From NCBI GenBank assembly GCA_944548615.1, contig OX155952.1, positions 32,565,096 through 32,629,095 of the forward strand: a stretch of DNA of 64,000 nucleotides. The letters are read 5' to 3'. Positions 46,974-56,605 of this stretch are shown one piece after another (position 1 is the stretch's first letter; every line of letters starts with the position of its first letter). The notes below the pieces were generated by a model. The model saw only the letters and a program-made list of their open reading frames with translations, did no database searches and was not told where the DNA came from. The position numbers and the translations under genes were made by a program. The DNA comes from Micropterix aruncella (Eukaryota; Arthropoda; Insecta; Lepidoptera; Micropterigidae).

Positions 46974-47119
46974 AAACAAATTTTCCTCGTGAAATTTAAA
47001 GCACGCGACGTTTCGGTGACGTTGCAGCCGCCCTTGTCCGACAACGGTGGCTGCAAGGTCACCGAAATGTCAGGTGCTACAAATTTCACGCGGTAAATTC
47101 GTTTCTATCCTATTTATAA
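46974..47119. mobile_element. Family B palindromic element, copy B6
   Basis: 'cgacgtttcggtgacgttgc' (left) pairs with 'gcaaggtcaccgaaatgtca' (right), and outer 'gtgaaattt' pairs with 'aaatttcacg'. It ends 'cctatttataa' at 47119. The junction motif that normally follows directly resumes at 48321, after the LINE insertion. Confidence 0.75.
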
Positions 47120-48320
47120 TTTATTTATTTATTTATTTATTTATTTTAAGGAAAACCAACAGCCATATAAAATATTAAATAACAACTTAGATAATAAATG
47201 ATAGCCAATAACAGGTTCTCACATATAGAAACAGTTTGGAGAATATGGAATTGCCAGCAAAAACGCTTGGCAGGGTCCGGTACTATAAATTTACAAAGCG
47301 CAAATAAAAATTAAACAAAAAGGGACAAGAAGGCAAAAAAAACACAATCGAGAAATCGAATACAAAAAAAATAATAACAATAAAGAAAAGCAGAAGAGTA
47401 GGTACTAAAAGAAATTGTTGCTGAGGATACGTCTCGCTGATACAACACTAGTGCTAAATAGGTCGATATCAACGTCGTCGCAAATCAGTTTATTGAGGTT
47501 GTTACTCGCACGCCACATATAGGTGTTTTGCATGTAATTAGATGTAACAACAGGTAGCCGAATTGGGATGGTGTGTCTCATGGATTTAACCGGGGCATTA
47601 AAAGATAGGTATGATAAAAGTTCGGTACAATCTAAAGAACCTTGGGCAATTTTTTGCAAAAAAGTGAGGTCACCGATTTCTCGCCGTTTTGCTAGTGGAA
47701 GCAGGTGGTGTTTTTTACATAATTTGACATAGTCGTCTGAACTGTATTTGTCTTTGGTACGGAAACATAAGTATTTAAGGAACTTCCTTTGGATGCCCTC
47801 GATGCGATTGGAGTATTTAAAGTACATAGGGTTCCATATTTGAGATGCATATTCCAGGTTGCTACGTACCAGAGTACAGTAAAGAATTTTAAGAGTTTTA
47901 ATGGATTTAAAATCTTTGGTACTACGCATAACGAATCCAAGAGCTCTGGAAGCCTTTTTAACTATTTTGTCTACATCAGTGTCGAAGAGCAGCTTGGAGT
48001 CGTGGTACACACCGAGGTCACGAATGATAGAGTCCCTTTGTAACTTGGTACCTTTTAGGACATAGTCGTGTAATACAATATTTCGCTTTCGAGTAAAAGT
48101 GACCACACTACATTTGGATGGATTTAAATCTAAGTGGTTCCAGGTACAATAGCGCTCGAGGCGTTCAAGGTCGGCTTGAAGTAGTAGAGTGTCGACAGGA
48201 GATAGAATCGTCTTGAAAATCTTCATATCATCGGCGAAGCTAAGAAGGTGTGAATAATGGAAACACCTGTCAATATCGTTGATAAAAATGATGAAAAGCA
48301 AAGGACCTAGTAAAGATCCT
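47120..48320 (-). mobile_element. 5'-truncated CR1/Jockey-like LINE inserted in family B
   Basis: On the minus strand the element starts abruptly at the reverse transcriptase codons GSLLGP (48319) and runs through the ORF. It ends in a short 3' UTR and a (TAAA)n tail at 47120-47150. The 5' truncation and simple-repeat tail are hallmarks of target-primed reverse transcription. The flanks, 'cctatttataa' on the left and 'tgtcaaacaaccgcgatag' on the right, are contiguous in other family B copies (for example 31360-31390), so the insertion boundaries are well defined. Confidence 0.8.
47405..48319 (-). CDS. Non-LTR retrotransposon reverse transcriptase, C-terminal fragment (304 aa, open)
   Basis: This is the longest convincing coding sequence in the window. 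From the truncation point it reads GSLLGPLLF, FINDID, then FADD (residues 28-31, codons 48227-48238), the catalytic box of the reverse transcriptase palm. Next are 'LERLERYCTWNHLDLNPSKC' and the thumb with 'LVRSNLEYASQIWNP' and 'RIEGIQRKFLKYLC'. The C-terminal domain ends at a TAG at 47405-47407. The order and motifs fit the CR1/Jockey supergroup, the enzyme that copies element RNA into nicked chromosomal DNA. The N-terminal half of the palm, the endonuclease and ORF1 are absent, so the copy cannot be active. It has no internal stop, which suggests a fairly recent insertion. No ATG start is expected, because the 5' end is a truncation. Confidence 0.85.
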   Translation of the reverse strand, partial: GSLLGPLLFIIFINDIDRCFHYSHLLSFADDMKIFKTILSPVDTLLLQADLERLERYCTWNHLDLNPSKCSVVTFTRKRNIVLHDYVLKGTKLQRDSIIRDLGVYHDSKLLFDTDVDKIVKKASRALGFVMRSTKDFKSIKTLKILYCTLVRSNLEYASQIWNPMYFKYSNRIEGIQRKFLKYLCFRTKDKYSSDDYVKLCKKHHLLPLAKRREIGDLTFLQKIAQGSLDCTELLSYLSFNAPVKSMRHTIPIRLPVVTSNYMQNTYMWRASNNLNKLICDDVDIDLFSTSVVSARRILSNNFF

Positions 48321-48350
48321 TGTCAAACAACCGCGATAGTTTTCTATTTT
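48321..48350. mobile_element. Family B distal end
   Basis: 'tgtcaaacaaccgcgatagt' resumes the family B sequence interrupted by the LINE. The same motif adjoins B copies at 10633, 15057 (inverted) and 31370. Confidence 0.6.
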
Positions 48351-49194
48351 ATACTACTAATTTATTTTATTTGGTAATTCACAATCGTCTACAGTAAAAA
48401 AAACTGATAACATGTTATGCCAGAAACTGTTGCCGGTGATCCTATTTTAATGTCACCTAACTAGGCGATAGCCTGTTCTAAGGCGGATATTTAAATTGTT
48501 GATGAACCAATATAAAAAAAGTAAGAAAGAATATCATTAAATGGTTCAAAAAATAACAGCAAATGTAGCAATAATAGGTAACAACATAATCAAATGTAAT
48601 TTAAAAATTAAATAAAATAGGAAATACTAATAATGAACAAACAAAAGAAGAAAATAGTAAAGATTTTAAATAAGTGTCGTCGTTGCTGCCAAACCGCATT
48701 TAATTTCATCTGAAATCTCGTTCTTATGCAGGATTCCCAAAATACAAAAGAAATTTAACTCTCGCCTGCACGGTTCATTGTCTCTTCGCATAGGTACGCA
48801 AAACAATAGGTCCCAAAGGTCGTACATAACTTATCGATATCGATCAAAGTTGTATCCTTTGGCGTGCAGCGAGATTGAGAAAATTTCCACGAATGAGAAA
48901 CTTTCAAGACATGTCTACGAGGGCGCACGGGCGCGCGGGTGTGCTGGCGCTAGCGCACATTAAAAGCAGCACCACTTCATTGTGGAATAACAAAAGAGAC
49001 AGTGACTTCGTTCCACAATATCGTAACATTGATGTAACAAAACATTGATAACGATTAATACTGAGCCTACGCCTGAGTTGCTTGGAAAGGTTGTCTCAAC
49101 AAGACCGCCGGATTTGGATTTGCCGCTATTTTGTTTGTGCGAGTAGTACGGTGGTTATATATATTTTTATGAAATATGTGTCGTTTATGTATAC
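48351..49194. other. Intergenic, nothing firm
   Basis: 'attgtggaataacaaaagag' and 'cgttccacaat' at about 48980-49020 form a short inverted repeat. No gene. Confidence 0.3.
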
Positions 49195-49440
49195 ATCCAT
49201 ATAGATACATGCATATTTCCGAAAAGTACTCAATCAGACCTTTCATTTGACGCTAAACACTATATGTTTATATTAATTTATTAACATCTGGACATTGGAA
49301 CATTTAGCTAACTACTTACTTGATATTTGGACAGTTAAAGCACCCTATGACTTTCGAGATGATACAATTATTCTAACAATACTACACACTTTTATCAATC
49401 AATATCAGCTCAAGCCATTAGAAGTTTTGGTAGAAAAAAA
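49195..49440 (+). repeat. Dispersed repeat D, copy 2
   Basis: Partner of 26441-26690 ('tcatttgacgctaaacacta', 'cttgatatttggacagt', 'cattagaagttttggt'). Confidence 0.5.
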
Positions 49441-49477
49441 TTAAAAATAAAACGGAAATCACCCATTGAATCGTTTT

Positions 49478-50160
49478 ACTTTCCTGACGACCTATCGGAA
49501 AGGAAAGTATTGTGATCGCGCTAAAAAAAAATTTTGAGATGAAGATGGGAATATATATTTTAAGACTCCCTGAGACGACTGAGACTATTTCCAGACCGAT
49601 CTCTGTCTGTATGTATGTCTGTATGTCTGTATGTCTGTAGTCTGTATGTATGTATTCTTCCACGATAGCGCCCAGACGCTTAATCGGATTGAGCTGAAAT
49701 TTTGGTATATAAGCTTCTGTTAACCGTCGGAGGATCCCATTAGTTTTTGGAGTCCCTACGCCCTACGGTTGTGGTACCTCCCATACAAATTTGGGGTTCC
49801 CGGCAAAAAAAATATTTCCGCGAAAGCGCCCAGACGCTTAATCTGTCTAAGTTAAAAATTGGCATAGAAGCTTCTGTTAACCATCGGAAGAACCTATTAG
49901 TTTTTGGGGTACTTACGACCAACGTTTGGGGTACCTGCCATACAAATTTGGGGAACCTTGATTACATATTGTCCCCGCTTTCAAAATTTCTTTCTCCAAT
50001 CGATAGGTATGGTCAGTGTGAATAGTCCAGTTGATTTTGGGGTCTCTACGACCTACGGTTGGGGAAAATTAGGGGTACTAGAGTAAAAAATGTCGCTGAT
50101 TTTTCGCACCTCCCCGGATACTAGTCAGGAAAGTCTTGGGGTGACACAACAGATTTTTTT
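49478..50160 (+). mobile_element. Family A element, copy A8 (best reference copy)
   Basis: The 5' inverted repeat ACTTTCCTGAC (from 49478) is the exact complement of GTCAGGAAAGT at 50124-50134. The element continues 'gaaagtattgtgatcgcgct', then oligo-A, then a 'tgtatgtctg' microsatellite. The core 'gatagcgcccagacgcttaa' and 'gattgagctgaaatttt' is followed by three diverged internal units ('tacctcccatacaaatttgg' and relatives). It ends 'gtcttggggtgacacaac' and a T7 run. It encodes no protein. The matching subterminal repeats, 3' hairpin and T-rich end suggest a Helentron/Helitron2-type non-autonomous element (inference). Confidence 0.75.
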
Positions 50161-50298
50161 GTTTAGCAGTCGTATAAAAATGGGGAAAGTTTCGCAGAAA
50201 AAAGTTTACAAAAAACCGTACAATTTTTGTAGCAATAATGTACCAAATAAATTGACAACTGCCGTTAATTTTAAAAAATTGAGACAAAATTCAGGCTG

Positions 50299-50525
50299 AT
50301 GGATGAGAAGATCACCGTTCGTCGCCGTCCAGGTCGGTCCCTCGAAAACTTAGCCGCAGTAAGGAAAAGTGTGGCCGAGAATCCAGGCACTTCCATTCGG
50401 CATCGTGGTCAATAATTGAACATTAGCAGACCCAGTTTGAAACAAATTTTAATAAAATATCTGCGTTTGCACGCAAATAAGGTTTAATTGACGCAAGAAC
50501 TCATTAAAACGCAAGAATTCCGGAG
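50299..50525 (+). pseudogene. Tc1/mariner-type transposase HTH relic
   Basis: One plus frame reads MDEKITVRRRPGRSLENLAA, VRKSVAENPGTSIRHRGQ, a stop, LNISRPSLKQILIKYLRLHA, NKV, a stop, and LTQELIKTQE. The 'RRRPGR..ENLAAVR.SV.ENP.TSIR' plus 'LNIS..SL..IL.K.L.LH..KVQLTQEL' pattern is the DNA-binding helix-turn-helix region of mariner/Tc1-like transposases common in arthropod genomes. Two in-frame stops replace conserved glutamines, and the DDE catalytic domain is absent, so it is dead. It lies just 3' of family A copy A8. Confidence 0.7.
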
Positions 50526-51694
50526 CTCTTATTGATACATCCTATATTTTCATATGAGATCTTCAAACTAGAAAAATGAGTTTGGTATCTAAAGTAACCA
50601 TTAAAAAAATCACAATACAAAAATAACTCGTAGTTGAGATTGTATAGTCTTGTATATTTTCATTTTCGGAATAAACAACAGAGTTTTATTACCGCACGTA
50701 GCAGCTTTGATCGGTGTTAGATCACGAGAGGCATTGTTTAATTCATTCTATTTTATTTATTTTAATTAAAACACAATGATATTAACTGCATTACATTTGA
50801 AGCTCGATAGCTATTATAATAGTATCAGTATATGAAATACTACAGTAGAGTAGTCTTCAAATAATTCACATTGACAAAAATAGATTATAGAGGTTATTGG
50901 ATGAGGTGGCAGAGATTCTCGTTGATATATTAAAAAAAAACAGCATGGAATAGTTAGTGATAAAGCGGTACAAATTTGTGATATAGAAACATATATACTG
51001 GCAAGTATACGTTAAAATCGCCACAAAATACTGCTTCCTTATAACTTTTATAATCTATTTTACAATCTTCCATTGCTAATAAAATTTAATAGTACCATAA
51101 TTTACCTATTGGTCGTTTTGTATACTCATTGTAGTTAATCATAATCATAATTATAATCATTTTTATTTTTCAAAAAAGACTAGGTATCGACAGCAATCAA
51201 ATAGGTAGATACCTAATCTGGTCGAATAGGCAAAGAAAAAATACATAATATATAAATTATATATTAGATAAATGTAATAAATGTACAAATGGAATAATAT
51301 AGTAGAAAAAAAATAGTGGCAATAATGTCAAATAAAAAAAACAACAAATAGAAAAAAGTAATCGCATTTAAAAAAAAAACTAACAAAACGAATAAAAATG
51401 AAAACAAAATTTGTAAAATGATCCACTTATTAAATTCCAACGAAATTCGGAAATTACTGTTTCAAAAGTCAAGTTAACAGCTAAACAGCTTGAAGCATAT
51501 AAGAAAAAAATCATCAATATAGTAAAAAAGCATTTCATGCCCTAAACTGTTTAAATCTATTACAAAAATAATATGTATACTACAAACGATTCAGCACAGC
51601 TGTAGAACTCGTCCAACTTAAAGAAACCATGTGTGGATGTCCATTTTCTTTTTTGAAAAACTCTCCAATATTTTTAACTCCAGAAGTCTAGTTT
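50526..51694. other. Intergenic, AT-rich
   Basis: No gene. Low-complexity A-rich tracts at 51290-51420. Confidence 0.3.
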
Positions 51695-52372
51695 GGAGAG
51701 GGATACAACTAGAGTTGTCAACTACAACGGGCAAACCCGTCACGTCATGAAGTTTTAACGATTAGTCGTTCTATCTCCCTGGAGTGAGCGCAGAAGACTT
51801 GGACAAAACAGTCCACCGTCAAGCTCCGCCACAAACCCGTAAAAGGCCAACGCCGCGAGATAGCCAGGAGTGTTACCCAGCGGGCTTACATTCACGCCCT
51901 TACTTCCAATTGCGACCAGATTACTCCAGTCCCTCGATTGGTTACGAGTTCGAGGTCGCTTGCGCGGTCCTCTCCCTTACGAAGCGGTGAAACGGTGTCT
52001 ACCGAATCTATCACGGACCACGGCATCCTTTGTCCGGCTGTTCACCCAGGATCGGGTAGCCGATGGTAGTTTCAAGAGCATTTGCCGTAAGGTCCGCAAC
52101 CACCTCCGATCTATAGGAAACAGTACTGCTTCCAGACTCTTCCGACTATTAGTCAGAGTGCGCAATCGATTGGCTTATGCCGCACGGTGCGCAGACCGTC
52201 CAGGAGCGCCAGAATGTTGATTCCTAGGGGAAACTAACCCTAAGGCCAGAGTCTTACCCAGGTTTAGACTTCATTCGTAGAGGCCGTCGGATGGGTGTTG
52301 ACCAGTGAGTGTGACCAACCCTGAACAGAATGGGTCTTCGTGGCCAACTCAGCAAGGGCTCCTTAACTCCCT
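51695..52372 (+). repeat. GC-rich repeat H, tandem unit H3
   Basis: The unit begins 'ggagagggatacaact' (51695) and repeats at 52373 and (start only) 53050, giving periods of 678 and 677 bp. It contains 'gtcaactacaacggg', 'aacgattagtcgttct', 'cgcttgcgcggtcctctccc' and 'gaccgtccaggagcgccaga'. Short reading frames on both strands are not conserved in frame between units. Confidence 0.8.
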
Positions 52373-53057
52373 GGAGAGGGATACAACTTGCGGTGTCAAC
52401 TACAACGGGCGAGCCCGTCACCGCAGGACGTTTTAACGATTTTCTCGTTCTGTCGCCCTGCAGTGAACATAGAAGACTTTGGACAGAAACAAATCTAACG
52501 TCCAGCTACGTCACAACCCGCAAGAAGCCAACGCCTTACCGCGAGATAGCCAGTGTTACCTGGCGGGCCGACCCTCGCGCCCTTGCTTCCAATTGTGACC
52601 AGATTTCTCCGGTCTCTCGATTGGTTCCGAGTTCGAGGTCGCTTGCGCGGTCCTCTCCCTTACGAAGCGGTGAAACGGTGTGCACCGAATCTATCGCGGA
52701 CCAAGTCGTCCTTTGCCCGACTCTGAACCGGGATCGGATGGCCAATGGTCATTTCAATAGCAGTCGCCGTAAGGTAGACAACCACTCCCGCTCTATAGGA
52801 AACGATACAGTTCCCAGACTCCCCCGACTGTTAGTCGGAGAGCACAGTCGATTAGCTTGCGCCGCTCGGTGCGCAGACCGTCCAGGAGCGCCAGAGGTTT
52901 GATTCCCAGGGGAGACTGGTTGGCCCAGTGTCCTACCCAGGTTCGCACCCCATGCGTGGAGGCCATCGGATGGGTGTTGACCCGTGAGTGTGACCGACCC
53001 GAACACATGGGTCATCGTGGCCACCTCATCGTGGGCCCATTAGCTCCCAGGAGAGGG
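52373..53057 (+). repeat. GC-rich repeat H, tandem unit H4
   Basis: Second unit, closer to H1 at 11381 than to H3 in places (for example 'cgcaggacgttttaacgatt', 'cagactcccccgactgttag'). It ends 'ctcccaggagagggatacag'. A 190-codon plus frame (52330-52902) bridges the H3/H4 junction and is not preserved in H1. 'ggtttgattccc' and, on the minus strand, 'gtgcgaacc' are B-box-like. Confidence 0.8.
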
Positions 53058-53429
53058 ATACAGTTAAAAAGCTTAAAACTAACGTAATTAAAGGATTGTT
53101 GTGTCTGTATTAGGTGCACTCTGGGAAGGGCAATGTTTAACCAGTGGCGAAGGTCATAGAAGAATATATTCAGCTACCATAGTTCCATAGTTCCATATTA
53201 CCATAGTTCTACATATAATCAATCAGCATTCACTAGAGTTTGCATATTTCATTCAAATACACCAAAACGAGAGTCGGACCATGAAGGACACTACACATAC
53301 GTTACATGCTGGGTAGATCTATATTCATCCGGAGTCTGGTCATTTGCAATCTTTCGAATATTTATGATTTATACCATTCTATCGCATTTTCGTCGAGTAC
53401 GATCCGTTTCGGTTGAGTCGTCAGCAAAG
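53058..53429. other. Intergenic, nothing firm
   Basis: A small tandem repeat 'accatagttccatagttcca' lies at about 53177-53196. No gene. Confidence 0.3.
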
Positions 53430-53665
53430 GGTGCGAGGCATTGTCGAAAGGCTTCGCAAGGTAGAGAGATTTGAGTACAAGATTGTTTGCAACAAACAAA
53501 TATAATACAAGAGACAAGGCCGTATTTGCTTCGTGTAAACTTTCTTTTTGAGTAATTTAAATATTGGATATACATAAGTCTTCCACAAATATCATTTTGT
53601 CTGATATGTTTAGTACCGTGTAAGGTAGATTATTAATATATACAAGGAATAGGAGCAAGGTTATT
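53430..53665 (-). pseudogene. Non-LTR reverse transcriptase relic
   Basis: The minus strand gives 'LAPIPCIYINNLPYTVLN' then 'ISDKMIFVEDLCIS', where the ADD box is degraded to VED. 'LHEANTALSLVLYLFVANNL' follows, matching the 'L...N.AL..V..WF.ANNL.LN' helix after the active site. Frame changes and stops show decay. It is a third RT lineage, distinct from 47405-48319 and 23100-23330. Confidence 0.5.
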
Positions 53666-53838
53666 TGTTTGTTTGTTTTTAGTCTTTGTTGAGAATTTGT
53701 CAATCTCTTACAAACAACCCTACTGTGACATGTTTATATGTATGTGTGCGTATATCATGCGCTTAAGTGTGTGTCTTTTTATTGCATTCGATCGACAGAA
53801 TCGAAATGAAATTCTCCTTATTCTATCCCAACGGAAAA

Positions 53839-53916
53839 TGGTGACCCAGCAGGGAATCCAACCCGGGACCTTACAATGTAAGATTAGGCGACCTAACCAC
53901 TATGACATTATGGGCC
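53839..53916 (-). mobile_element. tRNA-derived SINE head or tRNA pseudogene
   Basis: The 78-nt minus-strand sequence starts GGCCCAT and ends CTGGGTC-A-CCA, so the acceptor stem pairs at 6 of 7 positions and CCA is encoded. The B box is GGTTGGATTCC (53853-53863), one change from consensus. The 'atagtggttagg' segment is A-box-like. ATCTT-ACATTGT-AAGGT can form the anticodon arm. The D arm is poor and position 33 is not T, so a functional tRNA is unlikely. Downstream (lower coordinates) is non-tRNA sequence, as in a SINE body. Confidence 0.6.
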
Positions 53917-53925
53917 GTGTTTATT

Positions 53926-55118
53926 ATTGTTTTATGGCACACCAATATTTACAAAAGGTATCGGTTAGTGTACATAATTAATACAAAGTTTTTGTAAATT
54001 ATCTTCTAAATAAGAAACAATTACTTTCAGAGCTTAACCTTTTTACTGGTTAATGTGTTTGGAAAAAATATTTCGCTGTAGTTTTCGTACATGGATTGGC
54101 CAATCGTTACTTTTCATTCGCAATACGCCAGTCACGTTAAGCTGGAAGGAGTCCGTAGTGGAGCTTACTTGCAACATAAATAGGCACCGCCTAAACTTGT
54201 TATCCAACTCGTATCTGACGTATCTCCGAACACTTCCGTTACGGGTTACGTCAATTCCCCTCGACTTTTGCCCAGCATAGGGGAGAGTTTAGCATACTAA
54301 AAGAGGTATACATTAAATGACTGGCTCAGTGCTTAAATTACATTACCATCGATTAGGCAGTTAATGAATTTAGGGTCATCCTGAATCATGAGAGTCCATG
54401 AGAAAGGCCACTAATAGATACATACGTACTGTGGCGAAATTACCAATAGGTACACTGTCTGTCAAAGGTATTGGAGCACCCACTCATTATTGTACTGTGT
54501 ATATACGAGGTATTTTAAAAATCCTGTTTTAAGCACTTTAAGCACAAGCAAGAAGTGCAATGATATAGCTCATAAATCAAATTTGTTTAAACGCCTGTTA
54601 CTTAATAGGCTGTAATCCCTAAAATAAAGATATCGGACGTTAATTAAGATTCAGGAATAAAAGGGTCATTTACCAATTATGGGAATAATTTATTTATTAT
54701 ATTTAAGTTATCACTTAAATTTTCTAATTAAAGTTTACTTATGCGTTTTCCGCCTAAACAAACTATAATAGGAAAATATAATTAGGGCGCTCTAAAATAA
54801 AATCAATAAATTCTTAAAATCTACTTGAACGTTGCGTTTCGTAGTAAAATTCTAGCTGCCAAATCATAGTACTGCGTTAAGCAATCTAATAAGCTATCTA
54901 ATCAATTATAATTAGTAGGCTTCCTATTTTTGCAAATTGCAAGAAGATCGTCGATAACAAATTCGCACAAACGTAACCAATAAACAATGGGAAGTCTCCG
55001 AAGTGGAATAACAACGCTGTCTATTATTGCATTTCTGGTACTTGTATGGTTTCTTATTAATAACTAAATCTGACTGCCTGTTTATTTATATTATTATTTT
55101 TCTTGGTATCATAATATC
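53926..55118. other. Intergenic, nothing firm
   Basis: A 75-codon frame at 54053-54280 is not recognised. 54600-54950 is AT-rich. Confidence 0.3.
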
Positions 55119-55176
55119 AAATCATACATCGTATGATTTCCCAAAATCATTCCCGAAATCATACATCGTATGATTT
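55119..55176. repeat. Two identical 17-bp palindromes
   Basis: ATCATACATCGTATGAT occurs at 55121-55137 and 55158-55174, extended by flanking A's and T's. It is nearly self-complementary (an 8-bp arm either side of a central base). The pair is separated by 'ttcccaaaatcattcccgaa', itself rich in 'aaatcat'. This could be a dimeric-protein binding pair or a mini-hairpin repeat. Confidence 0.75.
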
Positions 55177-55664
55177 ACAAAAATCATTTTCTATTTTTAT
55201 TATATGCAAAACCTGCGTCGCGTTATAATGATATAACGTATACGTTTAAATTATTGGCTACGATTGTATGCGTTTATACGAGTATATCTGTCAATCCGGC
55301 AAACGTGAATACTAATCAAGCCGCAGAACCCAGTAGGATTATTTGTCAGATTAGCTCACGCAAACCGGCCATCAGTCAGTCGCGGTCGCTGCACTCTATA
55401 CGGTCTCCTCGGAGCCACAACTCCCTGCCCTAAGTAACTGCCTGCTCCGCAATAATGGAATGACTTGCAAGGGAGGTTACATGATTATATGGTTACGTTC
55501 GGTAGTATGTTATATGGTAATGACTGCGTAACAACGGAAATACACTTTTTCCAAAATTGCACTATAAAAAATAGGCTTGTTAATGCATGCGCCAGGGTTA
55601 AAGTGACACGTTATTTCACGAGTGAAATAAACTTTGACAGCCTTTAGTTATAGCATTCGTCTCA
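55177..55664. other. Intergenic, nothing firm
   Basis: Short frames only. Confidence 0.3.
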
Positions 55665-55849
55665 ATTATAAATAGGATAGAAAACGAATTTACCGCGTGA
55701 AATTTGTAGCACCCGACGTTTCGGTGACGTTGCAGCCGCCGTTGTCCAGGATAGACTGATGTCTACGCTGGACAACGGCGGCTTCAACGTCGCCGAAACG
55801 TCGGGTTCTACATAGTTCACGCGGTAAATTCATTTTATCGTATTTATAA
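55665..55849. mobile_element. Family B palindromic element, copy B7 (most complete)
   Basis: The left arm 55667-55749 and right arm 55768-55849 pair along ~82 bp. Outer 'ttataaatagga' pairs with 'tatttataa', 'aatttaccgcgtgaa' with 'ttcacgcggtaaatt', 'cccgacgtttcggtgacg' with 'cgccgaaacgtcggg', and 'gccgttgtccag' with 'ctggacaacggc'. The loop is 18 nt. It is non-coding. A genomic hairpin of this kind is a MITE or a structured part of a larger element. Confidence 0.85.
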
Positions 55850-56605
55850 CAACGTGTTACAAAATTTCAATTTGAATTGATGGCATCAACTGGAAATGCC
55901 TTAACAATAACAGTATTGCCAGCAAAAAAATACTTGAGCCCTAGAAACGAAGGCTATTTATTTTTTATACAGTTTAATAAATTTAGGATGTTATTTGAAT
56001 ACACAAATATTTTTCCAAACTTTCCTTCATATTATTATTTTATATTGCTCTAACAAAAATTTTTAAAAATCGTAAAAATGTAAAATTGTCAAAGTGACCT
56101 AAAAACTAAAAAAACCAATTGTAACCTAAAAACTGATGTTTTAAAAAACAAGAAATTCCATAATGATTAAACTCAAATCTTGTTCAGCGAAACTCAGAAA
56201 CCGTATCTACACTCAAATATTAAGTTTTCAAGTAAATAACTTACACGTTGAAATTATATAAACATAACTGCATTTACTCGGCAAGACAAACAGAGCATAT
56301 ATAAACCTCCGCACTGTGCAGGAGCTTATACAATAGAAACTATATTATATAGTATACTAACATTGAGTTGATTGACTTAGGCAAACGACCAATTGAGACA
56401 CATACACAGCTCAATATACCATGGGAATAAACACGTTTGAAATGTAATATGCAAATGGACAGCTCGTTGTCTCAGCGCTCTGAGGGTTTATGCAAGAATA
56501 AATATGCAGTTAGGGTAAAATGAATATTAACATAATCCCCTAGCCATAAAACCGACTAAAAACATACAATTAAATAGTTGGTTTAAATTGTATTCGTGTA
56601 CATCT
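55850..56605. other. Intergenic, nothing firm
   Basis: AT-rich. 56440-56540 is somewhat more complex but carries no coding or repeat signal. Confidence 0.3.

Noticed and set aside
46595..47089. 164-codon minus-strand frame
   Set aside because: It runs through family A, the GA/GT microsatellite and the family B palindrome, so it is not a gene.
49747..50299. 60-92-codon frames on both strands
   Set aside because: They lie in the internal repeats of family A copy A8, and the same frames appear in A2 because the DNA is repeated.
52330..52902. 190-codon plus-strand frame across the H3/H4 junction
   Set aside because: It depends on the tandem junction, is interrupted in other H copies by indels, and overlaps open frames on the opposite strand. 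GC-rich repeats give long chance frames.
53839..53916. Functional tRNA gene
   Set aside because: The D arm does not pair well, position 33 is not T, and CCA is genomically encoded. A pseudogene or SINE head fits better.
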